64,000 nt of DNA from Rhodospirillales bacterium. Lineage in GTDB: Bacteria; Pseudomonadota; Alphaproteobacteria; Acetobacterales; Acetobacteraceae. The stretch spans positions 1 to 64,000 of the forward strand of contig JANXSM010000144.1 of NCBI GenBank assembly GCA_025352665.1. Direction: 5' to 3'. Positions 27,625 through 36,548 of this stretch are shown in pieces; the stretch's first letter is position 1, and each line of letters starts with the position of its first letter. The translations under genes were made by a program, and so were the position numbers. The notes below the pieces were generated by a model, which saw only the letters and a list, made by a program, of their open reading frames with translations, was not told where the DNA came from and searched no databases.

Positions 27625-28938
27625 ATGTCCACGCGCACGACCGCGGCGATCGCCTTCTGCCTGCTGATGTCAACCGCGGCGCAGGCTGCCCCCTCCTGGG
27701 TCGCAAGCTGGACCGCCTCCGCCCAAGGCCCCTATCCAGTCGGCAATCCGACCGCCCAGCCAGAACTGAAGTTCGCCCTCCCCTCCCCCGAAGCCGGCGC
27801 CGTCGACCAGACCTTCCGCCTGATCGTTCGGCCGGACGTTTGGGGGCGCGCGGCGCGTATCCGTCTGTCGAACGCCTTCGGCACCAAACCAGTCACCTTC
27901 GACGGCGCCCATGTCGGCCTGCAGAACACGGGCGCCGTGCTCGTCGCCGGCAGTAATCGCAGCGTGACGTTCGCTGGGCAAAGCCAGGTCACCGTGGCCC
28001 CCGGCCAGTCGGCGGTTAGCGATCCGATCGCGCTGCCCTTCGTCACTGATCCGTCCGACCCGATGCTGGCCAATCGCAAGCTCGCCGTGAGCTTCCACGT
28101 CGCCGGCGAGAGCGGCAAAATGACCTGGCATGCCAAGGCACTGACGACCTCCTATCTGTCTGGTCCACACACGGGATCCGTGGGCGGCTCGGATAACGAG
28201 ACGGCGTTCCCTTACTCGACCACCTCGTGGTACTTCCTGGATGAAGTCGATATGGACGCCCCTGGCACGCAGACCGTCGTGGCCTTCGGCGACTCGATCA
28301 CCGACGGTACGGCCTCGACCCTGAACGGCGACGATCGCTGGCCGGACGTGTTCTCCCGCCGCGTGCATGCCGCCTACGGCAGCCGCTACAGCGTGGTCAA
28401 CGAAGGCATCGGCGGCAACATGGTCTCGGGCCCGTCCGACTACGCCCAGAACCCGTTCGCTGGCGGCGTATCGGCGCTGGACCGTCTGGAGCGGGACGTG
28501 TTGAGCCTGCCCGCCATATCCACTGTGCTCTTCCTGGATGGCATCAACGATTTCGGCAACGGTGGCTACGAGGTATCCAAGGTGACGGACGGGCTGCGCA
28601 GCTTTGTGACCCGCCTGCGGGCGCAGAAGCCGGGCGTGCGGATCTTTGTCGGACTACTGACGACTTCGGTTAACAGCACCAATGGCGGCTATGGAGCGCC
28701 AGCAATCGAGAAGAAGCGGCTGGAATACAACGACTTCATCCGCAGCGCTGGCATCTTCGACGGCGTGATCGACTTCGATTCTGCGACACGCGATGCCGCC
28801 ACAGGCGAGTTGAAGGCCGCGTTCCAGCCAAACTCGACCACGGGTGGTGCGGGCGATCGCCTGCACCCTAATCGTGCCGGCTACGCAGCGATGGGCAATG
28901 TCATCGATCTATCGGCGGTGTTTGGTATAGCCAAATAA
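27625..28938 (+). CDS. Secreted SGNH/GDSL hydrolase
   Basis: Extracellular or periplasmic esterase-like protein, 437 residues, with a signal peptide (AIAFCLLMSTAAQAAPSW). An N-terminal beta domain of about 200 residues is followed by the SGNH catalytic domain. Block I is VVAFGDSITDGT (Ser), block II EGIGGN (Gly), block III FLDGINDFG (Asn) and block V DRLHPNRAGY (Asp and His). Related proteins hydrolyse acyl or acetyl esters on sugars or lipids; the substrate here is unknown. Monocistronic, followed by a hairpin. Confidence 0.88.
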   Translation: MSTRTTAAIAFCLLMSTAAQAAPSWVASWTASAQGPYPVGNPTAQPELKFALPSPEAGAVDQTFRLIVRPDVWGRAARIRLSNAFGTKPVTFDGAHVGLQNTGAVLVAGSNRSVTFAGQSQVTVAPGQSAVSDPIALPFVTDPSDPMLANRKLAVSFHVAGESGKMTWHAKALTTSYLSGPHTGSVGGSDNETAFPYSTTSWYFLDEVDMDAPGTQTVVAFGDSITDGTASTLNGDDRWPDVFSRRVHAAYGSRYSVVNEGIGGNMVSGPSDYAQNPFAGGVSALDRLERDVLSLPAISTVLFLDGINDFGNGGYEVSKVTDGLRSFVTRLRAQKPGVRIFVGLLTTSVNSTNGGYGAPAIEKKRLEYNDFIRSAGIFDGVIDFDSATRDAATGELKAAFQPNSTTGGAGDRLHPNRAGYAAMGNVIDLSAVFGIAK

Positions 28939-28950
28939 TTCTCAAGGAAT

Positions 28951-28987
28951 GCCCGGAGCGGCCCTGCGAAGGGCAACGCCTCCGGGC
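28951..28987 (+). terminator. Nested hairpin after the SGNH hydrolase gene
   Basis: GCCCGGA (28951-28957) pairs with TCCGGGC (28981-28987), and inside them GCCCT pairs with AGGGC. It starts 13 bases after the stop codon. It is probably a terminator, although no T-tract follows. Confidence 0.5.
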
Positions 28988-29062
28988 CCACCGCGAACCA
29001 TAGGATCAACCACCTGCCTATCCCCCGCACGTGTCTTGGCGTTTCAACTCCACGCTTGACTT

Positions 29063-29113
29063 ATACCAACCCGCCTTGACGCTGACTCTTCCAGCTTTAA
29101 GGCGGGCTGGTAT
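29063..29113. repeat. Inverted repeat related to the 911-937 hairpin
   Basis: ATACCAACCCGCC (29063-29075) pairs with GGCGGGCTGGTAT (29101-29113) around a 25-nt loop. The arms and the CGCGCGCCGG flank match the hairpin at 911-937 read on the other strand, which has a much shorter loop. I read these as two members of a second small intergenic repeat family. Confidence 0.55.
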
Positions 29114-29155
29114 CGCGCGCCGGGCTGGCCGGCGGCGGCGCGCAAAATATGACTC

Positions 29156-29206
29156 ATGCCAAACCGTCGTTGACACATCCTTCATGTGTCAACGACGGTT
29201 TGGCAT
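29156..29206. other. Perfect 23-bp hairpin abutting repeat copy D
   Basis: Bases 29156-29178 are perfectly complementary to 29184-29206, with a 5-nt loop: a 23-bp stem without mismatch (core AAACCGTCGTTGACACA). It directly abuts the 105-bp element copy D with no gap. No gene is attached. Such a perfect stem suggests a recent inverted duplication, a strong structured RNA or a protein-binding palindrome. Confidence 0.75.
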
Positions 29207-29311
29207 TAGAGCGTGATGACCGAAGGTGGAATCGCCGAAAGGTCTGAATCACGCGATAAAACAAAGAGCTAGAGCGGGATTACGTCGCCTATCAGACGTC
29301 ATCCCGCTCTA
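29207..29311 (+). repeat. 105-bp TA-flanked double-hairpin element, copy D
   Basis: Fourth copy, same orientation as A and C, flanked by TA on both sides. Unlike the others it does not touch a gene; it lies between a perfect 23-bp hairpin and another hairpin at 29316-29350. It carries small private changes (ATCGCC, GGGATTACG), two of which open mispairs in the right-hand stem. Confidence 0.82.
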
Positions 29312-29315
29312 GCCG

Positions 29316-29350
29316 CCATCATTGCGCGCGCACATGGCGCGCGATGATGG
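29316..29350. other. 14-bp hairpin following repeat copy D
   Basis: CCATCAT plus GCGCGC on the left (29316-29329) pair with GCGCGC plus ATGATGG on the right (29337-29350), with one T-G wobble and a 7-nt loop. From here to 29583 I see no gene: the open frames on both strands are short, lack ribosome sites and resemble nothing known to me. Confidence 0.55.
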
Positions 29351-29583
29351 GGGCCCGGCTACTTCGCCAGATGCGGGTTAAAGGCCGTGTCCACGAAACA
29401 AGCAGCAGCTCAGAGCTACAACTACCCGCGCACAGGTCTCCTAAGTTGAGGTATTCTTGTTTCGGTGTCGTGAATCCTGATGGTTTCCTCTTCCCAGCGA
29501 TCACTGAAATTCAGCGCGAGAGCTCAAAACAATTCCAAGTCAGGATTCGGTATAAGCTTTTCCGTGCCCCTGGCAGGGGTCGA

Positions 29584-29598
29584 GGGGGCAGAGCCCCC
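29584..29598 (-). terminator. Hairpin downstream of trpS
   Basis: GGGGGC (29584-29589) and GCCCCC (29593-29598) with a 3-nt loop, about 20 bases past the trpS stop. A second weak stem (CCTGG/CCAGG) lies between it and the gene. Likely trpS terminator, with no clear T-tract. Confidence 0.5.
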
Positions 29599-29617
29599 GC
29601 CTGGCTTGCTTCCAGGC

Positions 29618-30616
29618 CTATACCTTCAGAAAGCCCACCAGCCGCTCGGCCTCGGCCACGATCGGGTCGGCGAGGGCTGCTGCGCGTTGGGCGCCGTTGC
29701 GCAGCACGCCATCGACATAGCCGGGGTCGGCCAGCAGGCGGCGGGTTTCGGCGGCGATGGGCGACAGCTTCTCGACCAGCAGTGCGGCGAGCGCTTCCTT
29801 GAACGTGCCGAAGCCCTTGCCGCCGTATTCGCGCAGCACGCCGGCGTGGTCGATGTCCTGCAAGGCTGCGTAGATGCCGACGAGATTGCGGGCTTCTGGC
29901 CGGTTCTCCAGGCCTTCGGCGCTCTCGGGCAGCGGCTCCGGGTCGGTTTTGGCGCGGCGGATCTTGAGCGCGATGGTATCGGCGTCATCGGTCAGGTTGA
30001 TGCGGCTCTGGTCGGACGCGTCGGACTTGCTCATCTTCTTGGAGCCGTCGCGCAGGCTCATCACGCGGGCGGCGGGTCCCATGATCATGGCCTGGATCTC
30101 GGGGAAGAAATCCGTCTCGTAGTCGTGGTTGAACTTGGCGCGGATGTCGTTGGCGAGCTCGATGTGCTGGCGCTGGTCGTCGCCCACGGGCACGCGGGTG
30201 GCGTGGTAGACCAGGATGTCGGCGGCCATCAGGTTGGGATAGACGAACAGGCCGGTCGACACGTTCTCACGGTCCTTGCCCGACTTGTCCTTGAACTGGG
30301 TCATGCGGTTCAGCCAGCCCATGCGGGCAACGCAGTTGAAGATCCAGGCCAGGCGGACATGGGCATGCACCGCGGACTGGTGGAACAGGATCTGCTTTTG
30401 CGGGTCGATGCCGCAGGCGATGTAGCTGGCGGCGAGGTCGCGGGTCTGGCTAGCCAGGGTGCGGCGGTCGTGGTCGGCGGTGATGGCGTGCAGGTCCACC
30501 ACACAGAACAGGCACTCATGGCTGTGCTGCAGCGCCACCCAGTTCCGCACGGCACCCAGGTAGTTGCCGAGATGAGGAACGCCGGTGGGCTGGATGCCGG
30601 AGAGGATGCGCTGCAT
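29618..30616 (-). CDS. trpS: Tryptophanyl-tRNA synthetase
   Basis: Class I synthetase, 332 residues, the usual bacterial length. The HIGH-like signature is [14 protein letters not shown], the KMSKS loop is [12 protein letters not shown], and [14 protein letters not shown] lies between them. It charges tRNA-Trp in the cytoplasm. The start is the ATG at 30616; 16 in-frame residues upstream have no family match. It lies 54 bases downstream of murJ on the same strand and may be co-transcribed with it. Confidence 0.95.
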   Translation of the reverse strand: MQRILSGIQPTGVPHLGNYLGAVRNWVALQHSHECLFCVVDLHAITADHDRRTLASQTRDLAASYIACGIDPQKQILFHQSAVHAHVRLAWIFNCVARMGWLNRMTQFKDKSGKDRENVSTGLFVYPNLMAADILVYHATRVPVGDDQRQHIELANDIRAKFNHDYETDFFPEIQAMIMGPAARVMSLRDGSKKMSKSDASDQSRINLTDDADTIALKIRRAKTDPEPLPESAEGLENRPEARNLVGIYAALQDIDHAGVLREYGGKGFGTFKEALAALLVEKLSPIAAETRRLLADPGYVDGVLRNGAQRAAALADPIVAEAERLVGFLKV

Positions 30617-30670
30617 GGAAGTGGGGTCCGAACGATGGGGCCGGATTTGTCCGGCGGAACGCACGCTTGG

Positions 30671-32221
30671 TCAAGCCGGTTTGGGGCGCCTGCGCAGCGA
30701 GCGGGCGAGGTCGCGCACGTGGAAGGCGCCGAGCACTTCGCCGGCGATGCCGTAGGCGAGGCCGCCGCCACCCACCAGAATGGCAAGGCCTAGCCAGCGC
30801 AGCGGGCCCGACTGGTCAAGTGGCGCGAACACCTCGGCCTGCAGCCCGAGCAAGGCTGCCACCATCACGACGGAGGCGAGGCCCATACGCGGCACGTGGC
30901 GCCACAGGGTTGCGTCCGGCACCAGGAACCCGCGTCGCCACAGCACCACCGTCAGGGCAACGACGTTGAACCAGGCGGCGCAGGAGGCGGCCAGCGCCGG
31001 GCCCATATGCTGGAGCGGCTGCATGAACAGGATGTTGAGCACCACGTTGAGGGCGACGCTGAGCAACGCCCAGCGCATCGGCGTTTTGGTGTCGCCGCGG
31101 GCGAACAGGGCGGGCACCAGCACCTTTACCAGCACAAAGGCCGGCAGCCCGACCGCGTAGGCGGCCAGCGTCTGGCCGGAGATGATGGCGGCGTGATGGG
31201 TGAAGGCGCCGCGTTCGAACAGCACCGAGATGATCGCGATCGGAACGGTGGCCAGTGCCAGCGCCGCCGGCAGCGTGAGCACCAGCGCGTATTCGAGCGC
31301 CCGGTTGAGCGTGCCGCGGGCTTCGGACAGCTGCCCCGCGATCACCTGGCGCGACAGGCCCGGCAACATGGCGGTGCCGACAGCAACCCCGATGATCCCA
31401 AGCGGCAGCTGGTTCAGCCGGTTGGCATAGTACAACGCAGATTGCGTGCCGGCCGGCAGGAAACTCGCGATGATCACGTCGAGGCTGAGGTTGAGCTGGG
31501 TGACACCGGCGGCCAGCAGCCCCGGCGCCATCCGTTTGGCGAGCAGCACGATTTCGGGCGACAGGCGCGGCCGCACCAGATGCAGCGCCATGCCGGCGTG
31601 CCAGGTGCCCCAGGCGACCAGGGCAAGCTGGAACACGCCGGACGCGCTGACCCCCCAGGCCAATGCGTGGCCGGTGGTCGGCACCAGGCCGGTGAGCCCG
31701 ATCATGAAGGCCATCGAGGTCAGGTTGTAGACGATCGGCGCCGCTGCTGCGGCGGCGAACCGGTCAAGCCCGTTGAGCACGCCGGACAGCAGCGCGGTCA
31801 GGCAGATCAGCGGCATATAGGGAAAGGTGATCCGCGCGAGTTCGACCACGAGGCCGCGGTGGGCTGCGTCATAGGTGCCGCCGAGCAGCAGAAGTGCCAC
31901 GATCTGCGGCATCAGCGCCTCAGCCGCGAGGGTGAGCAGGATGAGCCAGAATGCCATGACGCCGAAGGTCTGCTCGGCAAAGGCGCGCGCCTCCTGCGGA
32001 CCGCGTTTGGCCAGGATGGCAGAAAATTCCGGCACGAAGGCCGAATTGAAGGCGCCTTCGCCGAACAGGCTGCGAAACATGTTGGGCAGCCTGTTGGCCA
32101 CCACGAAGGCATCGCCGAGCGGGCCGGCGCCGACCATGGCCGCCATCAGCATGTCGCGCAGGAAGCCGAGCACGCGGCTTGCCATGGTCCAGCCGCCGAC
32201 GGTCAGGATGCCTTTGAGCAT
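30671..32221 (-). CDS. murJ: Lipid II flippase
   Basis: MurJ/MviN, 516 residues, with about 14 hydrophobic helices: the MOP-superfamily flippase that moves the peptidoglycan precursor lipid II across the inner membrane. Typical opening GGWTMASRVLGFLRDMLMAA, then VANRLPNMFRSLFGEGAFNSAFVPEF and the ALYYANRLNQLPLGIIGVA block. The ATG at 32221 is the only plausible start. Followed by trpS on the same strand. Confidence 0.95.
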   Translation of the reverse strand: MLKGILTVGGWTMASRVLGFLRDMLMAAMVGAGPLGDAFVVANRLPNMFRSLFGEGAFNSAFVPEFSAILAKRGPQEARAFAEQTFGVMAFWLILLTLAAEALMPQIVALLLLGGTYDAAHRGLVVELARITFPYMPLICLTALLSGVLNGLDRFAAAAAAPIVYNLTSMAFMIGLTGLVPTTGHALAWGVSASGVFQLALVAWGTWHAGMALHLVRPRLSPEIVLLAKRMAPGLLAAGVTQLNLSLDVIIASFLPAGTQSALYYANRLNQLPLGIIGVAVGTAMLPGLSRQVIAGQLSEARGTLNRALEYALVLTLPAALALATVPIAIISVLFERGAFTHHAAIISGQTLAAYAVGLPAFVLVKVLVPALFARGDTKTPMRWALLSVALNVVLNILFMQPLQHMGPALAASCAAWFNVVALTVVLWRRGFLVPDATLWRHVPRMGLASVVMVAALLGLQAEVFAPLDQSGPLRWLGLAILVGGGGLAYGIAGEVLGAFHVRDLARSLRRRPKPA

Positions 32222-32298
32222 GCGGGTGGTCTAGGTGAAGGTCAGCCCTTGGGCAAATGCGCTTGTGCTGCGGGGCTTCCAGCGGATGGGATGGCGCC

Positions 32299-32796
32299 AT
32301 GAATACGATCGACATACGCCCACTCACGGCGGCCGACTGGCAGATGTTTCGCGCCATCCGCCTGCGCGCGCTTGCAACTGAGCCTGGCATGTATGGCGGC
32401 AATCACGCCGATGCCGCCGCCCAGCCGCAGGACTGGTGGGAGGGGCTTGCGCAGAGCGAGGCCAGCCAGGTGTTCGGCGCCTGGCAGGGTGCCACGATGG
32501 TGGGGCTGATCGGCGCTTTCGCCTGGTGGGAGGACCTGGACCGGCAGACCGCCTTCATCGGGATGCTGTTTGTGGACCGCGTGATGCGCGGCCGCGGTAT
32601 CTCCACAAGGCTGCTCCGGGTTGCGCTGGAATGGTCACGGTCGCGGTTCCGCAGCGCCGTGGTGTCCCACCGCGCGTCCAACCTCGCCTCGCGCGCCGCC
32701 ATCCTGCGTCTGGGGTTTCAGGAGGCCCATCGCGAGCCCCATGTCTGGCCGGATGGCGGCACCGAGGATGCGGTCGACTACGTGCTCACGCTCTGA
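32299..32796 (+). CDS. GNAT-family N-acetyltransferase
   Basis: Acetyl-CoA-dependent acetyltransferase, 165 residues. The N-terminal IRPLTAADWQMFRAIRLRAL and the acetyl-CoA site VDRVMRGRGISTRLLRVAL (Arg/Gly-rich loop) identify the fold; LGFQEAHREP is the usual late strand. Its acceptor is unknown. I start at the ATG at 32299. Its 3' end overlaps the 3' end of the convergent cfa gene by 19 bases. Confidence 0.87.
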   Translation: MNTIDIRPLTAADWQMFRAIRLRALATEPGMYGGNHADAAAQPQDWWEGLAQSEASQVFGAWQGATMVGLIGAFAWWEDLDRQTAFIGMLFVDRVMRGRGISTRLLRVALEWSRSRFRSAVVSHRASNLASRAAILRLGFQEAHREPHVWPDGGTEDAVDYVLTL

Positions 32797-34022
32797 CGCG
32801 CGACGCGCTCGGACGGGCGTTCGCTCTGGCCGATATAGTCGCGCGTCAGCGGCAACGCTGCCTGGTCGCGGGTGAGCTGGATCTGGAAGATCACATGGCC
32901 CTGGTGACGGAAGGCGAGTTCGCTGCCGGCGAGGTAGAATTCGAACATCCGGCAGAAACGCTCGTCGTGCATCGAGGCGATGGCATCGCGGTTGGCGGCG
33001 AACCGGCGGCGCCAGTGGCGTAACGTTTCGGCATAGTGCAGGCGCAGTACCTCGATGTCGGTGGTGATCAGGCCTGCGTGCTCGATGGCCGGCATCACCT
33101 CCGACAACGCTGGGGAATAGCCGCCGGGGAAGATGTATTTGGTGAACCACGCATTGGTGGTCGACGGGCCCAAACTGCGACCGATGTGGTGCAGCAAGGC
33201 CACGCCGTCGGGTGCAAGGCAGCGCTTCACGGTTTCGAAGAAACTGCGGTAATGCACCACGCCGACATGCTCGAACATGCCGACCGAAACGATACGGTCG
33301 AAGCGCCGCGCGAGGCTGCGGTAGTCAAGCAATTCGAAGCTCACGCGGTCCGCAAGTCCTTCGGCTGCAGCACGGGCGCGGGCGACCCCAAGCTGCTCGA
33401 CGGACAGCGTGATGCCGGTGACCCGCGCGCCGTAGTCGCGGGCGAGGGTGAGTGCCATGCCGCCCCAGCCGCAGCCGATGTCGAGCACTTCGAGGTCGGG
33501 CCGGTCCAGCTTCAACTTCGCGGCAATGTGATGTTTCTTGGCCTCCTGCGCCTGCTCCAGCGTTTCATTTCCAGTGGAAAAATACGCGCAGGAATATTGC
33601 CGGTCGCGATCGAGGAACATGGCGTAGAGCCGGCCGTCGATATCGTAATGATGCGCCACGTTGCGCCGCGAGCGGGAGGCGGGATTGAACTGGGCGAACC
33701 AGCGGGTCAGATAGGCCAGCCTGTCCTGGACCCACAATACCGGCTCGCGCGAGGTCTCAGCTTCCAGGTTGACCATAAAGAGGTCGAGAAGATCGTAGAT
33801 GCTGCAATCAACCGGGCGAAGTGTCTCGTCCATGTAGGCTTCGCCGACCGCCATCGAGGGCCACATCACAAAGCGCCTGATGGTGCTCCAGGTTCTTATT
33901 TCCACCAGTGCCTCGGGCCCGGGGGCGCCGACATAGGTGGAGATTTTTCCGTCGGGCCATCGTACGGTCAGTCGGCCGAGCACGATGAAGCCCTTCAGCA
34001 ACGCATCCATCAGTGCCCGCAT
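32778..34022 (-). CDS. cfa: Cyclopropane-fatty-acyl-phospholipid synthase family protein
   Basis: SAM-dependent methyltransferase, 414 residues, of the cyclopropane fatty acid synthase family, which adds a methylene group across unsaturated bonds of membrane lipids. A lipid-binding N-terminal domain precedes RSRRNVAHHYDI, the SAM site LDIGCGWGGMALTLARDYGA, GITLSVEQ and the YIFPGGYSPALSEV block. The ATG at 34022 has GGAGG seven bases upstream; a GTG two codons earlier is possible. Convergent overlap with the GNAT gene at its 3' end. Confidence 0.92.
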   Translation of the reverse strand: MRALMDALLKGFIVLGRLTVRWPDGKISTYVGAPGPEALVEIRTWSTIRRFVMWPSMAVGEAYMDETLRPVDCSIYDLLDLFMVNLEAETSREPVLWVQDRLAYLTRWFAQFNPASRSRRNVAHHYDIDGRLYAMFLDRDRQYSCAYFSTGNETLEQAQEAKKHHIAAKLKLDRPDLEVLDIGCGWGGMALTLARDYGARVTGITLSVEQLGVARARAAAEGLADRVSFELLDYRSLARRFDRIVSVGMFEHVGVVHYRSFFETVKRCLAPDGVALLHHIGRSLGPSTTNAWFTKYIFPGGYSPALSEVMPAIEHAGLITTDIEVLRLHYAETLRHWRRRFAANRDAIASMHDERFCRMFEFYLAGSELAFRHQGHVIFQIQLTRDQAALPLTRDYIGQSERPSERVARQSVST

Positions 34023-34203
34023 TGGCACGCCTCCATTGATAGGTGACAGACGTGAGTAGGATGGGGGCTTGCCGGAAAATTAACAAGACACGGGATCTTC
34101 ACGCAGCTGACAGTTGCTTGTTCGATTGTACTCGGATGTCCATGGTTGGTTAACCAATCGCGCGCAGACTTGACGTCGAATGAATTTTTGAGAGCCCGTT
34201 TTC

Positions 34204-36261
34204 ATGCGCATGCGCCAGATGTTTCTGCTGTCCATCGCACTCGGTTCGATGGTGGGCGCGATGGCAACGATCATGTTCGCGGTGCAGGAGGGCAACGCCC
34301 TGCAGGCGGCGCGGCGGGTCGAGCAGGACATGCAGTTGATGGCCGCGGCCATGCGGGTGCCGGAAACTCTGAATGTCGAACGCTCTTTGGTCAGCCCGCT
34401 GTTGGAAATACCAACCGCTGCGCGCAGCGAGCAGGTGGCAGTCATCCAGCGGCAGGTCGCGCTCGCCGACAGCACCATGGTCGAGGTCGACCGTCTCGCG
34501 AGCGCGCCCGCGGACCGCACACCGCTGCAAGAGTTCCAGCAGGCGGTGCGGCTGATCCGAACGGAGGCTCTGGCTGCCATCGTGGAGCCGGCGACCGCGC
34601 GCAACAAGACGTTGGTCGGGACCTACGCGGCAAGGATGATTGTCCTGCAGGAAGGTTTCAGTGGCTATATCGGCAGCCTTCGGCGTCGCGTGAGCGCCGG
34701 CAGTTCGACAGTTGGGATCAGCGCACGCCTCGCTACCTTGGCTTGGGACATGCGCGACCAGGCGGGACGGGGGTACAGCGCGCTAATCCGCGCGGTCGCC
34801 CTGCAGCGCGCGATGCAGGGCGAACTGGCCGAGGTGGTCGCGATCTACAAAGGCCGCATCGAGCAAATATGGTCAGCCGTGCTCGATACCGTGGCGGAGG
34901 CCGGAGATCCCGGGCTCGACAGCACTCTCGCCACCGCAAAGACCGGATTCTGGGACCATGGTGGGGATAGCTACGCAACCCTGGTCGCGCCGAACCGTGG
35001 GCAGGTCTTGGCGGTCGATCTGGACGCACTGCGGCGCGACGTCGTGCCGGTGCTGAACGCGCTGCTGCCGCTGCGCGATGCCGCGGTCAAACGGGCGCTG
35101 CAACTCAGCCACGAAGAAGTCATCGGCGTGCAGCAGCGGTTCGTGCTGGCCCTTGGTTTGGTTGTGCTGGCCTGTGGTGCGGCCATCGTCAGCACGATCT
35201 GGTTCGACCGTCGCGTGGTTCGCCCCACCGGCCAGATCACCACCACCATCCTGGCGCTGGCCGATGGCGACAGCCAGGTGGCAGTGCCGCTGCGCGACCG
35301 AACAGACGAGTTGGGCCACATGGCGCAGGCCATCGAACGACTCAGGCACAATGCCAACGCTGCCGCGACGGCCGAAGGGCTGCGCGTGGCCGACCAGGAG
35401 CGCGCGGCCACGCGTGGAGCCAGCATCGAGGCGATGTGCCGTGCGTTCGACGCCTCGAGCAGCCGCCTGCTTGGTGGCCTGTCCACCGCAAGCACCGGCA
35501 TGCGCGCCACCGCCTCCGGCATGGCGGAGGCGGCGCGCGATACCCAAGGCCGCGCCGGCACCGTGGCGGCGGCCGCCGAGGATGCCAGCGTGACGGTACA
35601 GACCGTCGCCGCCGCAGCCGAGGAGCTGAGTGCAACGATTTCCGAAATCAGCCGCCAAGTGGCGCAATCCGCCCAGGTGACCGAGCGTGCCGTAAGCGCC
35701 GCGCATGAGACCGACACGGTGGTGCGCGCACTCGCCGACGGTGCCCACAAGATTGGCGAGGTCGTCAGCCTGATCAACAACATCGCCAGCCAGACCAACC
35801 TGCTCGCGCTGAACGCGACGATCGAGGCGGCGCGTGCCGGAGACGCCGGCAAGGGGTTTGCCGTGGTTGCTTCGGAAGTGAAGCTGCTGGCAGGACAGAC
35901 CACGCGAGCCACCGAGGAAATCGGTGCCCAGGTCGCCCAGATCCAGGCGGCAACCCAGGAAGCGGTGCGCTCCATCAAAGGTATCACGCGGACCGTGGGG
36001 GAAATCAGCAGCATCGCGACGTCGATCGCAGCCGCGGTTGAGCAGCAGGGTGCCGCCACTGGCGAAATCGCCCGCAACGTGCAACAGGCCGCCCACAGCA
36101 CCAGCGAAGTGACGGTCAACATTGCCGGTGTGAGCCGCACCGCATCCGAAACGGGAACCGCGGCCGACGATGTGCTCGCCGCCGCCCGCGCGCTGACCGA
36201 TCAGTCCGAGGAAATGGCCCGCGAAGTCACCGCCTTCGTCGTCAAGGTTCGCGCGGCTTAG
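34204..36261 (+). CDS. Methyl-accepting chemotaxis protein
   Basis: Chemoreceptor of 685 residues. Transmembrane helix 1 is residues 6-27; a periplasmic helical sensor region runs to about 310; helix 2 is 312-334; a HAMP domain follows at 335-390 (starting [12 protein letters not shown]). The cytoplasmic signalling coiled coil has its tip near residues 525-560 ([20 protein letters not shown]) where CheA and CheW bind. No C-terminal CheB/CheR tether is present. The ligand cannot be predicted. No che genes are nearby; the downstream gap is a large compound palindrome. Confidence 0.95.
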   Translation: MRMRQMFLLSIALGSMVGAMATIMFAVQEGNALQAARRVEQDMQLMAAAMRVPETLNVERSLVSPLLEIPTAARSEQVAVIQRQVALADSTMVEVDRLASAPADRTPLQEFQQAVRLIRTEALAAIVEPATARNKTLVGTYAARMIVLQEGFSGYIGSLRRRVSAGSSTVGISARLATLAWDMRDQAGRGYSALIRAVALQRAMQGELAEVVAIYKGRIEQIWSAVLDTVAEAGDPGLDSTLATAKTGFWDHGGDSYATLVAPNRGQVLAVDLDALRRDVVPVLNALLPLRDAAVKRALQLSHEEVIGVQQRFVLALGLVVLACGAAIVSTIWFDRRVVRPTGQITTTILALADGDSQVAVPLRDRTDELGHMAQAIERLRHNANAAATAEGLRVADQERAATRGASIEAMCRAFDASSSRLLGGLSTASTGMRATASGMAEAARDTQGRAGTVAAAAEDASVTVQTVAAAAEELSATISEISRQVAQSAQVTERAVSAAHETDTVVRALADGAHKIGEVVSLINNIASQTNLLALNATIEAARAGDAGKGFAVVASEVKLLAGQTTRATEEIGAQVAQIQAATQEAVRSIKGITRTVGEISSIATSIAAAVEQQGAATGEIARNVQQAAHSTSEVTVNIAGVSRTASETGTAADDVLAAARALTDQSEEMAREVTAFVVKVRAA

Positions 36262-36263
36262 AA

Positions 36264-36527
36264 GGTGTCCGGCTGCGCCGGATGGCCTTCGGCCCGACCA
36301 GGGCGCTGCCCTGGATCCGCCAGAGGCAGGGCCTCTGGACTCCAATCGTTTAAGGCATGTCTCTGAGTGAGGAGGGGGTCATATCCGCCGGGTCTGAGCA
36401 CCCGCGGGTATGATCCCCTCCTCACTCAGAGGCCCGCTTCAATGAACGGGGTGCAGGGGCCCGCCCCTGCTGGGCGCAGGGCAAGGCCCTGCTCGGGCCG
36501 AAGGCTATTCCGGCAAAGCCGGACACC
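36264..36527. repeat. 264-nt compound palindrome between convergent genes
   Basis: The outer left arm (from 36264, GGTGTCCGGC..GCCGGA..GGCCTTCGGCCCG) is matched by the complementary right arm ending at 36527, with few mismatches over about 50 bases. Each arm itself holds smaller palindromes (CCGGC/GCCGG, CAGGGC/GCCCTG). At the centre, 36361-36383 pairs with 36409-36431 in a 23-bp stem with one wobble, and CGGGT/ACCCG pairs inside that. It fills the gap between the chemoreceptor and the binding-protein gene, so bidirectional termination is a likely minimum role. Confidence 0.75.
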
Positions 36528-36548
36528 GAACCAGACCGAGTCTCGATC

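Noticed and set aside
29344-29802. Open frame entering the trpS 3' region
   Set aside because: No ribosome site, Arg/Pro-rich shadow composition, crosses the trpS terminator hairpin.
30896-32302. Plus-strand frame opposite murJ
   Set aside because: Low-complexity His/Gln/Arg/Gly-rich translation; shadow of a membrane-protein gene.
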